The notes: generated by a model not told the origin, from the sequence alone. Counted from the first letter of the stretch, positions 12,809 through 24,019 are shown. The stretch is 64,000 nucleotides of DNA from Motacilla alba alba (GCF_015832195.1 NC_052030.1:12543439-12607438); one strand, 5' to 3'. A program made the numbers and translations.

Positions 12809-12932
12809 AGCACCGTGCCAGGCCTCTTCTGGTTCGTTCTGGGCAGGGTGCTGTGATTGCCTGGGCTAATCTGAACATGGATGGGAGCTGGGTTTAATAA
12901 AAATAACAAAGCCTGGTTGTTTTTATTGGGTT

Positions 12933-13128
12933 GGGAGGGAAAGGAAAGGAAAAGGGAAAGGAAAAAGGGGAAAGGAAAGGAAAGGAAAGGAAAGGAGAAA
13001 AGAAAAGGGGAAAGGAAAGGAAAAAAGAGAAAGGAGAAAGGAGAGGGAAAAAGAGGAAAGGAAAAAGGGGAAAGGAGAGGGGAAAAGAGGAAAAGAAAGG
13101 GGAAAGGAAAAAGGAGAAAGGAAAGGAA
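12933..13128. repeat. 196-nt uninterrupted polypurine tract
   Basis: Every base from 12933 to 13128 is A or G, built from GGAAA, GGAAAA and GGAGA words. Perfect homopurine-homopyrimidine tracts with partial mirror symmetry can form intramolecular triplex (H-DNA). The open frames rich in KGKEKGKE on plus or SFPFLSF on minus are by-products of composition. Confidence 0.96.
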
Positions 13129-14308
13129 TTGCACAACCAGAGGCAGAAGCCATGGCAGCTCCATCACTCAGCTTTAGCTGCTAGGTAACCACAGTTTGGA
13201 ATTGACTGGTTCCCTTCCCTTCTGGTTGCATAAGAGCCCTTTGGAAGCAGGGTTTGAGGAGCACTGAGGCTCTGCCTGCTAAATTGGCCTCTCTGCCAGC
13301 AGCAGTGTCTGGGGGAGCAGGAGCACTGCCAGAACAGCACCGTGGTGCAGCAAAACACTCACAACATTTATTCAAGGCTTGTAAATCACCTTGCAAAGAT
13401 CATAGCAGGTTTTCCAAATGCTAAACTTCTCGTTAAAGCTGCACTAGCAACTCTATTTCAGACAGAAAATACGAGCAGGAGCCTCCCACTCAGCTCAGCG
13501 CTGGGGAGAAGTGGCAAGGGTACGAGCAGCTGTCACCTCCTGGGAGGAACATTGCATTTTACCTTGGACCAGGTGGGCTGACTTGCCTCCAGGAGTGGCT
13601 CTGATGTCACAGCAGTCCCTGGTTTGGAGAGGCTGGGGTACGGAAGTGCTTTGTCCTTCTGTAGCACCTGATGCTTTGGCTTCTCCAGTGCTGGAGCCCA
13701 AAGCTTTATTTAATCTACTGTGTGGGCCAAAGGAGAACGATTTCTCTCAGCTCTGGGTCTCTGTTAGAACACTGCTGCTCAGCCACTTGCCTCAGCTGAG
13801 CCTGGGCCAAACGGGTCTGTAATTGGAGTCAGGAGAAGGAACATGCAGCTACAGTTAGCACTTGGTTAATTATTAAAGGCTAAAGGCCCCCTCAGTTATT
13901 AATATTACAGTGTGAATTTCTCTCCCTGGTTTGGGGCTCTGCAGAGCAGTTCAGGAGCTGACAGAGGTGGTGACAGGGGTTGGTCCTGTCTGCACTGTTG
14001 ACACGGCCACCAAAGGAACTGTGTCAGACAAAACCAAGAAAGGATGTGCTTCTCCTGCCTGCAAGGGCTCTCAGCAGCCCTCAGAGGAACAAGAGCACAG
14101 CTCTGCATCCCTGAGGGGAGCACAGGAATTGTGCTGCTCCTCTGGGACTGCCAGAGCTCCTTCTGCACACCCTGATCTCAAACACCATTTATGTCCACAC
14201 TTGCCGGGAATTCTTCCCTGGAATTCCCCCTGACCTGGCTGGGAGCGGGATGCCAGCAGGGTGCTCAAGAGCAGCTCTCAGCAGCCCTGGGGAGGAGCTG
14301 CAGTGCCA
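13129..14308. other. Unique sequence
   Basis: Single-copy DNA of moderate GC content. The segment 13320-13480 is AT-richer. No recognisable gene or mobile element. Confidence 0.4.
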
Positions 14309-14558
14309 GGCACTCGGGGCACAGAGCCTGCCCTGCCTGGCCACTGCTCACCCCCGGGGAGAACAGGAGAGCCTTTCTGGGCACTGCTGCAGCCCCATCC
14401 CTGTCCCATCCCTGTCCCATCCCTGTCCTGTCCCATCCCTGTCCCATCCCTGTCAGAGGCACTCGGGGCACAGAGCCTGCCCTGCCTGGCCACTGCTCAC
14501 CCCCAGCAGGGACAGGAGAGCGTTTCTGGGCACTGCTGCAGCCCCATCCCTGTCCTTG
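14309..14558. repeat. Roughly 100-bp direct duplication, 149-bp period, around a C-rich array
   Basis: The block starting GGCACTCGGGGCACAGAGCC at 14309 recurs at 14458. Each copy runs on through CTGCCCTGCCTGGCCACTG and ends in GCACTGCTGCAGCCCC. Between them lies a short array of CCCATCCCTGTC. The two copies differ at a few sites, for example CCCCGGGGAGAACAGG versus CCCCAGCAGGGACAGG. Confidence 0.9.
14394..14454 (-). repeat. 12-bp C-rich array, G-quadruplex-prone on minus strand
   Basis: Five to six copies of CCCATCCCTGTC lie in tandem. On the minus strand this gives GGG runs separated by one to five bases, which meets the usual G-quadruplex sequence rule several times over. The array forms the spacer of the 149-bp duplication. 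Confidence 0.85.
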
Positions 14559-15305
14559 TCAGAGTCACCCCAGAGCCTCTGCTCTGCTCTGGAGTAGCTC
14601 TGGGAGCTTTTGCAGGATGGGGGATTTGGGCTGGCTGCAAATAACTCAGCCTGAGCCCCATGCTCTGCACGCTGGCCACCCCAGATGATAGAAATAAATT
14701 TGGGGCTGTTTTTTACTCCTGGAAGACAGCAGAGGGAAGGTGTTCCCTCTCCAACTTGACCAGTTCCCTTTCCTTTGCCTGCCAGATCCCGTGGATGCTC
14801 TGGGAGCCCCCTCACTCCTCCAGCACAGCATCAGGGCTGCTCTTGCTCACATTTACTGTTAAAACCAACCATTTATTGTTAAAAACCAACAACACCCTGC
14901 AATTCCTGCCCTGGGCAGCCCACAGAGCCCCCAGGATATGGTGGCACCGGGCCTGGCACCACGGAGTGAGGAGGATGATGAGATGTGCCCCTGCAGCACG
15001 TTATATATATAACGTTCTGCACGTTATTTTTTGAGATTTTGAATCGCCAGGATAAAAAAAAAAAACAACAAAAACAAACTATTAAATTAAGAATTATATT
15101 GGAATTGTGGACCCATACAAATTACTAAAGCAATCCAGTACAATAAGGAAAACCAAGCTATACTGCAATTATAAAGTCAAACTGATTAATTTACATTTTT
15201 CTCCATTAAAAATTCATGGAGAACAGACATGTGCCGTGAAACGTTTCCACATCGGCAGCACCGTTTTCAACGGAAAACTTCCATCCAAACAGTTCTGGAG
15301 TGTTA
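14559..15305. other. Unique sequence, GC-rich then AT-rich
   Basis: GC-rich to about 14990, then AT-rich. At 14999-15020 a small perfect palindrome, ACGTTATATATATAACGT, is present. An A-rich run follows at 15054-15066. No gene recognised. Confidence 0.4.
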
Positions 15306-15310
15306 AGTGG

Positions 15311-15362
15311 CTTTTTTTTTTCTTTTTTTTTTTCCCTTTTTTCCTTTTTTTTTTTTTTTTTC
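15311..15362. repeat. Poly-T/pyrimidine tract
   Basis: Almost pure T with a few C residues, about 50 bases. Simple low-complexity DNA. No adjacent element body or target duplication was found to suggest it is a retroposon tail. Confidence 0.9.
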
Positions 15363-15487
15363 CTAGTTTCCTTGCAGCAACAGTGCCATCCGCTGGCTGC
15401 AGCACCGGGGTTAGCGCTGCTTCCCTCGGGCAACAGGGTCCAGGTGTGTCCTGCCCCTCCAGCGCCCCAAATCCTGCCAGGGAGGAG

Positions 15488-15524
15488 CCTCCCAGTTTGT
15501 CCCAGTTTGTCCCAGTTTGTCCCA
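15488..15524. repeat. 10-bp microrepeat, about 3.5 copies
   Basis: CCCAGTTTGT is repeated in tandem, embedded in GC-rich unique DNA. Confidence 0.85.
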
Positions 15525-16112
15525 GCCCTGCCAGTTGTCATCGTTATCCAGCCAGCCTTGTCTCCATCCCCGCAGCAGAGCATGAAAACCACGTTTTTGA
15601 GCCACATTTTTGAGATTAGAAATGATCTGGGGTTTTTTTCCTGATCTTTGCAGGTCAGTTGGTGACCAGAGTGTCGCTGGAGACCTGTGCCTTGTGTCAC
15701 CAAGAGAAATAGAGAACAGCTCTTCCCCCTCTCTGCATCTCCTGCACAGTTCCACACATCTCACCTATCCCAGCTCCAGCTCTGCCCTAGTTTCTCCCTC
15801 TCCCTGAGCCACATTTTGCCTCTGAGCACTTTCTCTGCCTTCCAGGTCTGTGTCCCTGTCCAGGTGTGGTGGCAAACCCCAGCAGGGATGGGGCACGGCC
15901 ACTGCAGGGCAGCACGAGCACTTTCCTCTGGCTGCTCTGGTTGTGGCACAGCTCCCTTTGCCCGTTCCACCGCAGCTGGCACTCAGATGGATTTTCAAGG
16001 GGCCACCACATCACATTGTGGGGTTTGTCCTCTCCTGGGCCCGTGGTCAAGCAACCAGCCAGAGCCTGGGCGAAGTTCAGGACACAACAGCTTGGTTGGA
16101 GGGATGGCCATG
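15525..16112. other. Unique sequence before the first solo LTR
   Basis: Single-copy GC-moderate DNA. No gene or element recognised. Confidence 0.4.
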
Positions 16113-16494
16113 TGTGGTGTTTGCAGGCAGCCAGGACGAGGGGAGAGATGAGGATCTTGACTCCATGTTCCAGAAGGCTGATTTACTATATTATGATAGA
16201 TATTATATTAAAATGCTAAACTAAAACTGAAAGAACAGAGAGAAAGGATCCATCAGAAGGCTGGGCAGGAACAGAAAGGAATGAATAACAAAGGCTGTGA
16301 CTGAGCAGAGTCTGAGCCAGCTGCATCCTTGATTGGTCATTCATTAGAAACACCTCCATGGACCAACCAAGGCAGCACCTGCTGCATCCCACAGCAGCAG
16401 AGAGTTCTTGTTTGCATTTCCTTCCTGAGGCTGCTCAGCTTCTCAGGAGAAGAAAATCCTGGCAAAAGGATTTTCATAAAATATGTTGGTGACA
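16113..16494 (-). mobile_element. Solo LTR of an endogenous retrovirus (ERVK-like), copy A
   Basis: The block opens TGTGGTGTTTGCAGG and closes GGTGACA on plus, so on minus it runs TGTCACC...CCACA with canonical TG/CA ends. It is flanked by a perfect 6-bp target duplication GCCATG (16107-16112 and 16495-16500). It aligns along its whole length with the element at 35121-35512, sharing AACAGAGAGAAAGGA, CCCACAGCAGCAGAGAGTT and AAAATCCTGGCAAAAGGAT. The 382-bp length and 6-bp duplication fit a beta-retrovirus-like (ERV2/ERVK) LTR. No internal viral sequence adjoins it, so it is a solo LTR left by recombination. The position matching the polyA signal in copy B is degraded here (TTTACT on plus). Confidence 0.88.
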
Positions 16495-17166
16495 GCCATG
16501 GGCTGCAGCTGCCTCCTGCTCCTGAGCGAGCCACTGCCATCATCACCTTCCTATTAGCAGGGAAAAAAAGGAACCAAAAGCCCTGGATGAGCAGCAGGTC
16601 ATATCCAGAGCCCCTTTCTGCCAACATTTCGAGGCACAGCATCTCCCCTAAGCTTTAGCAGCCTGGTTGTAAATCTCCCAGCGCCAGGGATGTCTTTGGC
16701 AGTGCTCTGGGGGTGGTTTTTGCACTAACAGCCCGTGGCTGGGGCAGAGGGCAGGGATTCCAGGGCTCTCATGGCCTCAGGGTGTTCCTTCACACCTTGC
16801 CGAGGTTTTGTTAACTGAACCACGGGAACACGCAGGCTCTCGGGGCTGACTGTGGGTTTCCAAACTTTTCCAATACTTTGTTCCATCCTCCTGCACTTGA
16901 TCAGCCTGAGGGGCTCCTGCTCCCTTCCAGGGGAAATCCTGGACAGGCTCTGGGCCAGAGGCTCAGTCCCTGCCCGGGGACACTCAGCCCGGGTGGAAAT
17001 CTTCTGCCAGGGACTTTTGGCAGAATGAAAGAGGACCCCTCTTCCAGGGAAGGCTGATCCTGTTAATGTGCTTGCTGATATTGTTATTTGCAGCTTGCCT
17101 TGCTTCTGCTTTGATGTTGATCAGATGTTTTCATCTTTGCTCGTTTTTACGTTTTTCCTTGTTTAC
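16495..17166. other. Unique sequence
   Basis: Single-copy DNA with no recognised feature. Confidence 0.4.
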
Positions 17167-17214
17167 AATGTTTTCATTAATTCCATGGTAGGGAATGGAA
17201 TGAATGAAAACATT
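17167..17214. repeat. Short inverted repeat, 20-bp arms, 8-bp loop
   Basis: AATGTTTTCATTAATTCCAT at 17167-17186 is complementary to 17195-17214 at 19 of 20 positions. The loop is GGTAGGGA. A third partial half-site, CCATTCCATTTG, follows at about 17219. The structure could form a cruciform or an RNA hairpin, though no function is indicated. Confidence 0.85.
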
Positions 17215-18126
17215 AGTTCCATTCCATTTGAGACTCAGACCCAAACCCAAATCAGAATGCTGATGCAGTTACCCACGGAGCTCAGGGATCTGCAGCAAGG
17301 AGCAGGTTTCTCCTTTCCTTTGTGTTGCGTGTCCTCTCTCTTCCCTTATTTGGGTATCTGTGACAAACTCCAGACACTAATCTGCATTTTGTCTCCCCCC
17401 AGAACTTCCCATATGTGCCAGAGCCATTTCTGTGCCACTCCTGAGCTGCCCTGCCCTGCTTGTGCCAGCAGCTCCCCAGCAGACCCACAAGAGCTGACTC
17501 TGGAGCAGCTCCTCCGAGCTCCACCTCAGGGTAAACCTCCTCTTTCCCACTCCTCCATCACTATTAAAATGACCTTGCACGGTGGATTAACTCACCTTCC
17601 ATCCCTCCCCAGGTCACAGAGCACAGAAACTGCCTACGTAAAACATGAAGCCCCTTTTCCTGCCTTCCCCCTGTGCTGTTCCTGCCCGAGAATCCCCCAG
17701 CTCTGCCCCTTCCAGCAGAGTCACACACTGTAAAACACAGCCTGCAAGCCTCATCTCCGCCGCTCATCCTCAGATTTTGTGAGCTGGCTGCACAGCATTA
17801 CCATTAATACATAATTCATGATTAATAGCAGCCACCTGAGAGCCAGACTCTATTATGAAAGGCAGAGCAAACATTATGAGAGCCAATCCTTGCCCTGCAG
17901 GGCCTGGCAATCCAGGCGGGCAAACACTGCGAGGCAGGAGATGGAAACTCAGAGTGGGGAAGGATTGTCTGAGAATTTCCAGCAGGTCAGGGCTATAACC
18001 CAGCCTCTCCCATCCCTGCTCGGGGCCTGCCTTTGTTTTCACAAAAATCCCTTCAGGTTTTGCTGGGATCTCTGCAATCAGCAGGGCCCAGCTGGCAGAG
18101 GCAGCCCTGAAGGCCTGAGTGTGAGC
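17215..18126. other. Unique sequence; AT-rich candidate regulatory core at 17760-17960
   Basis: Mostly single-copy DNA. The stretch 17760-17960 contains clustered ATTACCATTAATACATAA and CATGATTAATAG motifs with homeodomain-type TAAT cores beside a CACCTG E-box. That texture is common in vertebrate conserved non-coding elements. Conservation itself cannot be seen here. Confidence 0.25.
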
Positions 18127-18582
18127 TCATGGGGCCACACCCTCAGTGTTTGCCTCCTAAAAAAATCAAACTTCTGCCCCTGAGCCTCGTCACACCCAGG
18201 CCACAACGCAGAGGCTGGTTCTGATGTGTCTGCAGGAGCTTTGTGGGGTCTCTGTGGTGAGGTTTGCTCAGAACAAACACAAAAAAAGGGGTGAGATTCC
18301 CTCTGCAGGTCTGGTTGGTGTGGGCCTCCAACAAAGAGGATTTTCCCTGGTAATGGGGCCACACAGTCAGTGGGGAGTGTTTGCCTCCTGAAAAATCAAA
18401 CTTCAGCCCCTGAGCCTCATCACACCCTGGCCACAGCACTGGTTCTGATGCCTCTGCAGGAACTTTGTGGGGTCTCTGTGGCGAGGTTTGCTCAGAACAC
18501 GAACAGAAAAAGGGGTGAGATTCCCTCTGCAGGTCTGGTTGGTGTGGGCCTTCACCAGAGAGGATTTTCCCTGGTAATGAGG
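18127..18582. repeat. Tandem duplication, about 226-bp unit, 2 copies
   Basis: Copy 1 (about 18127-18352) and copy 2 (about 18353-18582) share GTTTGCCTCCT, AAAAATCAAACTTC, GCCCCTGAGCCTC, GGAACTTTGTGGGGTCTCTG or a variant, and GAGATTCCCTCTGCAGGTCT in order. Copy 2 has a small insertion near its start (CAGTCAGTGGGGAGTG versus CCTCAGTG) and lost CAGAGG near CTGGTTCTGATG. It is a local segmental duplication with no mobile-element hallmarks. Confidence 0.92.
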
Positions 18583-20349
18583 CTCCCCTGGCAGGTGCAG
18601 ACAGCTCTTTACATCCAGCACATGAAGAAGAGGGACATTTTTGCTGACAGCCTGGATTCTGCCCCGGCTCTGCCAAAGTGGAGGCATTAATATTAGATAT
18701 AAACAGACAGCTCTAACGCTGCCTGTCACAGCAGCCACCTCCAGTGACATCTTTAGGACAGCCATTAGCAGCAGCTCCCTCTGCAGCTTTCCAGGTCACC
18801 CTGGAAACCTCCCACAGCGAGGAAGGGCCACCTTTGGGACATCGGTGTGGACTGGTGCTCTCCATAAATCAGGAAAGGCAGCAGCTGCCTTTGCACTCAG
18901 AGCTAGGAGAGCAGATTCCTCCACAAACCCACATCATCCAGGAAGAGGCAGATCCAAAGGAATCCATCATGCTGAGTGGATAAAGGTAAATCAAGCCTCA
19001 GGGTTCTCCAGCAACAGCTCCTTGGCTGCTCCATCAGCCTGTTTGGGTACAAATCCTGCCTTTCCCCCCTCACCCTAGCAAATCCACGAGCTCTAATTCC
19101 TACAATTAACCCCTTTGTGCTGTGGGTGAAGCACTTTGTCCACAGCGCTCCTTGGCCACTCCAAGGCAGGCCAGCTCCTGTGTGGAGCAGGTCCAGGTGA
19201 CACTGAGCTCACCAGGGGACACTCAGGGTGGCCAAGCTGCCTCTCCCTCACTGCTAGTACCAGGGACAGGTAATTATCTCAATTATCTCACACGCTGCAG
19301 CCTGGAAAACAACAAACCCGACCTGAGATGAGATCAGCACCCACAGCTGGGCCAGCACTCTCAAAGGGCTCTTCATCTTTTCAGGTGCTGCAATAAGGGA
19401 GCAGCTCCTCGTAAAGAAATGGCAGATACTGAGCTCCTTTGAAGATTATTTCCAATTAGACATCACGAGAAACATGCAAAAAACCTGCCCCGAAATCTTC
19501 AGAAAAAAAGAGCTGCTTTTCAGATATAGATGTAGCTGGAAAAAATGTACCAAAACCCAGCCAAGTCTGCAGGATCACAGAGGTCTAAATCAGGAAGTGG
19601 ATTCAGTGTGTCAAAGACAGAAGGATTTTATGGGAAATAAATTAAACTAAATCAAATCATTATTTTTGAATAAGAAGAAAAAAAAAAAAAAGGTTTTATA
19701 TTAGGTGAGCCAGACAGAAAGAACTGCCTGTATAAATATATAAAAAGCAGACATAGTGTAACTTTTAGGGATCCAAGAACCATTTGTCCCCACAAAGTTT
19801 AACAGGCACCTTCAACTAGTAAAAGTTTCTAAATCTGATCCATACAAAATCTGTATTTAATTGGAAGCACTCTTCTGCCAGCTCTGTCATAGGAAGCTCA
19901 ACACAGATTTTCAAGCCATTACAGAGAGAATAAATGGAGATGCTTAGGTGCTGCCTTTGAATCTAGGCCCTTCAATTTGGTTTTATTTCCCTCTTTAAAA
20001 TTAATGATATATTCCACATGTCTGTGGAATAATGGGAACAGAAGTTAAGCAAAGAATATAGCTATTTCTAACTATTTGCTTGCTCTAGAGATCCAAACCA
20101 TCCATCTTCCCATAATTGCTATCGTGGTAAACAGTTATTTAAAAATACTGAGTTGACTTGCAGTGCTATCAGCTCTCATGGCTGCATTTATTTCGGGTGT
20201 TTAAGGATGCCGGGTGCGTTTTAAACACGGGACAAGAGAAGGCCTGGGAGGTTTTCAGGCAAAAAACTGACTCCTTGCCATTGTACCTGCCTGAGAAAGG
20301 CTCTGGCTCCAGCAAGGAGGCCAGAAGTGAAAATAATAATGTTGAAAAC
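18583..20349. other. Unique sequence, AT-rich from about 19400
   Basis: Single-copy DNA. It contains a 14-nt A run at about 19678-19691. From 19700 to 20160 it is AT-rich and non-repetitive. No gene recognised. Confidence 0.4.
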
Positions 20350-20935
20350 CTGTAATGATCACGTGCACTGCAGTGATCTGGTGGTGCTCGCTCCCATTAG
20401 TGCAGCAGAGGAGGAAACCTGCCCTCAACCAGACCCCAAAAGCCTTTGTTCAGCAGCTCCCCAAGACTAACAAGAGAGGGAAAACCTATGGAATGGTGGG
20501 GAAATCATACACTCCTGAAAAATATTGAGGAAAAAAGGGAAAATTTCTCTTGTTATGATAACAAGAAAAATTAACTCCTCTCTGACAAATTATATGCTAG
20601 TGTTCAGCTTGGCACTAACCAAGGCTTTGAAAGCACATAATATAATTACTCTAACACAATGATTAGCCACTAATTAGCACTGGCCTATCTTACATTAGAA
20701 TCCTGGCTTTTTGTAATAGGTTTTTATCTTCACCTACATTCATTTAGTACAAAAGCTGAGACACTCACATCACTGCAAATAATTAGGGCATGGATTTCAG
20801 CTTAGCACTTTGCAACAGAGCACTACAGCCCAATAACTGGAACAGAATTTAATGTATAACACAAGGGCTAATTCCCATTATCTATCTGCTAATTATTCAT
20901 TTGTTTCTTTACCATTTAATTCAAAAGCTAACTGT
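20350..20935. promoter_or_regulatory. Candidate conserved non-coding regulatory element
   Basis: An AT-rich, non-repetitive block dense in homeodomain-type words: ATTAGCCACTAATTAGCAC, CTAATTATTCATTTG, CAAATAATTAGGGC and TAATATAATTACTC. Such clusters in unique AT-rich DNA are typical of developmental enhancers or conserved elements in bird gene deserts. The call rests on texture only; no alignment was possible. Confidence 0.25.
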
Positions 20936-23066
20936 TACATACTGCCATCCACGGGCACGCCAGGGCTCCCTCCTTCCTCGGGGCTGTGTTTCAGGTGGTG
21001 TTTGCCAGGGAGCGATCAATAAATCTGCAAGACTGCTCCTTGCTGCTGCTGAGCAGGGCCAGGCAGGGCATTCCAAGGTGGATGTGCCCCAGCAGGATCA
21101 TTGCACCAGGGCAATCCCGTCCTGACGCCGGAGCTCTGCCACGGGCAGCGGGGCTGGGAAATCCTGCTGGTGCCAAGGGCTGAGAGAGCACCACCTTGGC
21201 TATTCCACAGTTTGAAAGGGTAAAACTCGGTGGGGGACAGTGGGGACTCTGTCCCCTTGCTCGGCAGCACCAAGAGAAAACTCACACTCCAGCACAGGGG
21301 ATCTCTGCCCCAGCAGACCCTGCTGTTCATGAATTTGTAAAGTGGCTCAACCACAGCCTCACATCTCAAAGCCCCAGGCCTGTGCTCACAGGATTTTCCT
21401 CCTGGGTGTCCCTGCTGTGTCTCTCAGTGGGTACAGAACATTCTGGCAGCCCGAAATGAGCCCCAGGTGCTGGCAGCCAGGGGATGCCCAGAGCTGGCAC
21501 TGCCAGTCCCCCAGGGCTGAGTGGGACTTTCTGCCCCCTCACCCCTCACAGGGCCAGCAAACACAGCCAGGGAATGAGCTCTCCTCTTGTCCAGCATAAA
21601 CAGCCTCAAACTCTTGCACCAACACGTGGGAGCACCGAGCCTGGAGCTGGCTGCTGTGGCCACGGCCCAGACACCTGCTGAAAGCTTTCAGGAATCTCTG
21701 CTTGTTGAAGTGGGAGAGAAGCAGGTTTGAGGTTTGCCCAAAGCTCCCGCAGCACAGTTAGGTGTGAGGGCAGCACGTGGTGCCTGAGCCAACCCCCAGC
21801 CCCTGCAGTGATCCCCACCCTGCATTCCCCGCTGGCTCCTGGAGCTCTGCAGGGACATTTCTGCCCAGCCCAGGGAGCTCCTGACTCCAGCACCGTGTCC
21901 TCATCCCTCTCCTCCCCAGCATATGGGTCACAGATGCTCAGCTCTTTGTGCTTCTGTTACCCATGTGACTGACTGCAAGCAAGGAGACTCAGGAAGAATC
22001 CTTGGCACATCCTATTAATACACAAGGTGACAAGAATTCGTGACCCAGAAGAGGATCTAGCATTTGCTGGCAGAGTCTCTGAAACGACTCATCCTCCTCA
22101 CGTAGCTCCTCTCCAAGAATAGAGCTGAAAACAAGAGCTGTCAATCTGCTTTTCCTGCTTTTCCTGGTGGAACTCTGAAATGCAGGAGGGTGGATCCCAA
22201 AGCATGGCTCCGTTGCAGGGACGGGCAGTGAGCATCCACAGGAACAGCTCATGGGAAAGGTGCTGTTAGTGACAATAAAGAGCATTTCTGGCCCACGTGC
22301 TGAGAGCCATCAGATCACACACAACTGCTGAAAAGTGACCGGAAATTATTTTTGAGGGAGTGTTCTAATATTTGATGTCAGGAGTTTCTACTATGGTGGT
22401 GAAAGCATTTCCACTGTCGTAAAAAAATGACATTTGTGATGAGAGTCTTTAATTCCCCTTCTGTCTGTGTGATGTTTATCTCCACAAACAGCAAGCACAT
22501 TCTTCATTCACCCCATGTTACTTTTTTGTTTCCCCACTGAAACATTTTTTCTTGAACAATAAAATGTCTGATAAGGGGGAGAAAAAAATGATGGCATGGT
22601 TTCACTCCAGCAGACTGTTGCCCTTGAAGAACAAGAATAAACCTTCCTCTCATAATTTTGCCATCAAGCAACCCAAAGCATTACAAGAAAAAAACACACA
22701 GAAAGAATATGTTAATTATATCACTTCACCTAAGAATGTTGCTGCTTTTATTACCTTGCAAATATCACCAGACTAAATCAAGTTGTTTTCTTGTGTGTGT
22801 GGCTGGCTCCCAATTTAATTTTTTTTTTTTTTTGGGAAATGTGCAAGATTTCAACCACCTCAAAAGGACCAAAATAACCACATTCCAGATAACTACCCTG
22901 CCTCCAAATGAATTTGGGATGCTCCTGTGCAGATGGTTTCCAGGATCCTCCTCGTCCTTGCAGAAACCTGAGCTCCTGCAGTGCTGCCAGTTGAACTCGT
23001 GGTGAAGCCCAGCCTGGGCATCCTCTGTGCCCAGGGCTCTGTGCCCTGGTCCTGAGGAGCTGGGGC
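20936..23066. other. Unique sequence
   Basis: GC-rich to about 22000, then AT-richer, with a 17-nt T run at about 22818-22834. No gene, RNA or transposon recognised. Confidence 0.4.
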
Positions 23067-24019
23067 TGAGCATCCTGAGCATCCTGAACATCCTGAGCAC
23101 CATGAGCATCCTGAGCATCCTGAGCATCCTGAGCATCCTGAGCATCCCTGAGCATCCTGAGCATCCCTGAGCATCCTGAGCATCCCTGAGCATCCTGAAG
23201 ATCCTGAGCATCCTGAACATCCTGAGCATCCTGAGCATCCTGAGCACCCTGAGCACCCTGAGCATCCCTGAGCATCCCTGAGCATCCTGAGCATCCTGAG
23301 CATCCTGAGCATCCTGAGCATCCCTGAGCACCATGAGCATCCTGAACATCCTGAGCATCCTGAGCATCCTGAACATCCTGAGCATCCCTGAGCATCCTGA
23401 GCATCCTGAGCATCCTGAACATCCTGAGCACCATGAGCATCCTGAGCACCATGAGCATCCTGAGCACCATGAGCACCCTGAGCATCCTGAGCATCCCTGA
23501 GCATCCTGAGCATCCTGAGCATCCTGAACATCCTGAGCATCCTGAGCACCCTGAGCATCCCTGAGCATCCTGAACATCCTGAGCATCCTGAGCATCCTGA
23601 GCACCCTGAGCATCCCTGAGCATCCTGAGCATCCCTGAGCATCCTGAGCATCCTGAGCATCCTGAGCATCCCTGAGCATCCTGAAGATCCTGAGCATCCC
23701 TGAGCATCCTGAGCACCCTGAGCATCCTGAGCATCCTTGAGCATCCTGAGCATCCTGAAGATCCTGAGCATCCCTGAGCATCCTGAACATCCCTGAGCAT
23801 CCCTGAGCATCCTGAGCAACCCTTACAATCCCTGAACATCCCTGAGCATTCCTTACAATCCCTGAGCATCCTGAGCATCCCTGAGCATCCTGAGGATCCC
23901 TGAGCATCCCTGAGCATCCCTTACAATCCCTGAGCATCCTGAGCATCCCTTACTATCCCTGAGCATCCCTGAGCATCCTGAGCATCCCTTACTATCCCTG
24001 AGCATCCCTGAGCGTCCCT
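23067..24019. repeat. Minisatellite, 9/10-bp unit (GAGCATCCT), about 100 copies
   Basis: About 950 bp made almost entirely of GAGCATCCT (9 bp) and GAGCATCCCT (10 bp). Variants are GAACATCCT, GAGCACCCT, GAGCACCAT and GAAGATCCT. Toward the right end (from about 23815) a higher-order unit appears containing TTACAATCCCT or TTACTATCCCT between GAGCATCCCT copies. The mix of 9- and 10-bp units shifts frame, yet none of the variants makes a stop on the minus strand. Overlapping minus-strand open frames of up to 393 codons therefore arise here. They consist of DAQDAQ, GCSGCSG and MLRMLR repeats and are not genes. Confidence 0.96.

Noticed and set aside
12881..13188. Lys/Glu/Gly-rich and Phe/Ser-rich open frames
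   Set aside because: They are translations of the homopurine tract.
17068..17733. Plus-strand open frame of 221 codons in unique DNA, with hydrophobic N-terminus
   Set aside because: No homology to any family I recognise, Cys/Ser/Pro-rich C-terminal part typical of chance frames in GC-rich DNA, and it spans a short inverted repeat.
22765..23946. Three overlapping minus-strand open frames of 308-393 codons
   Set aside because: They coincide with the 9/10-bp array and its flank; the peptides are pure DAQ, GCSGCSG and MLRMLR repeats caused by a stop-free repeat.
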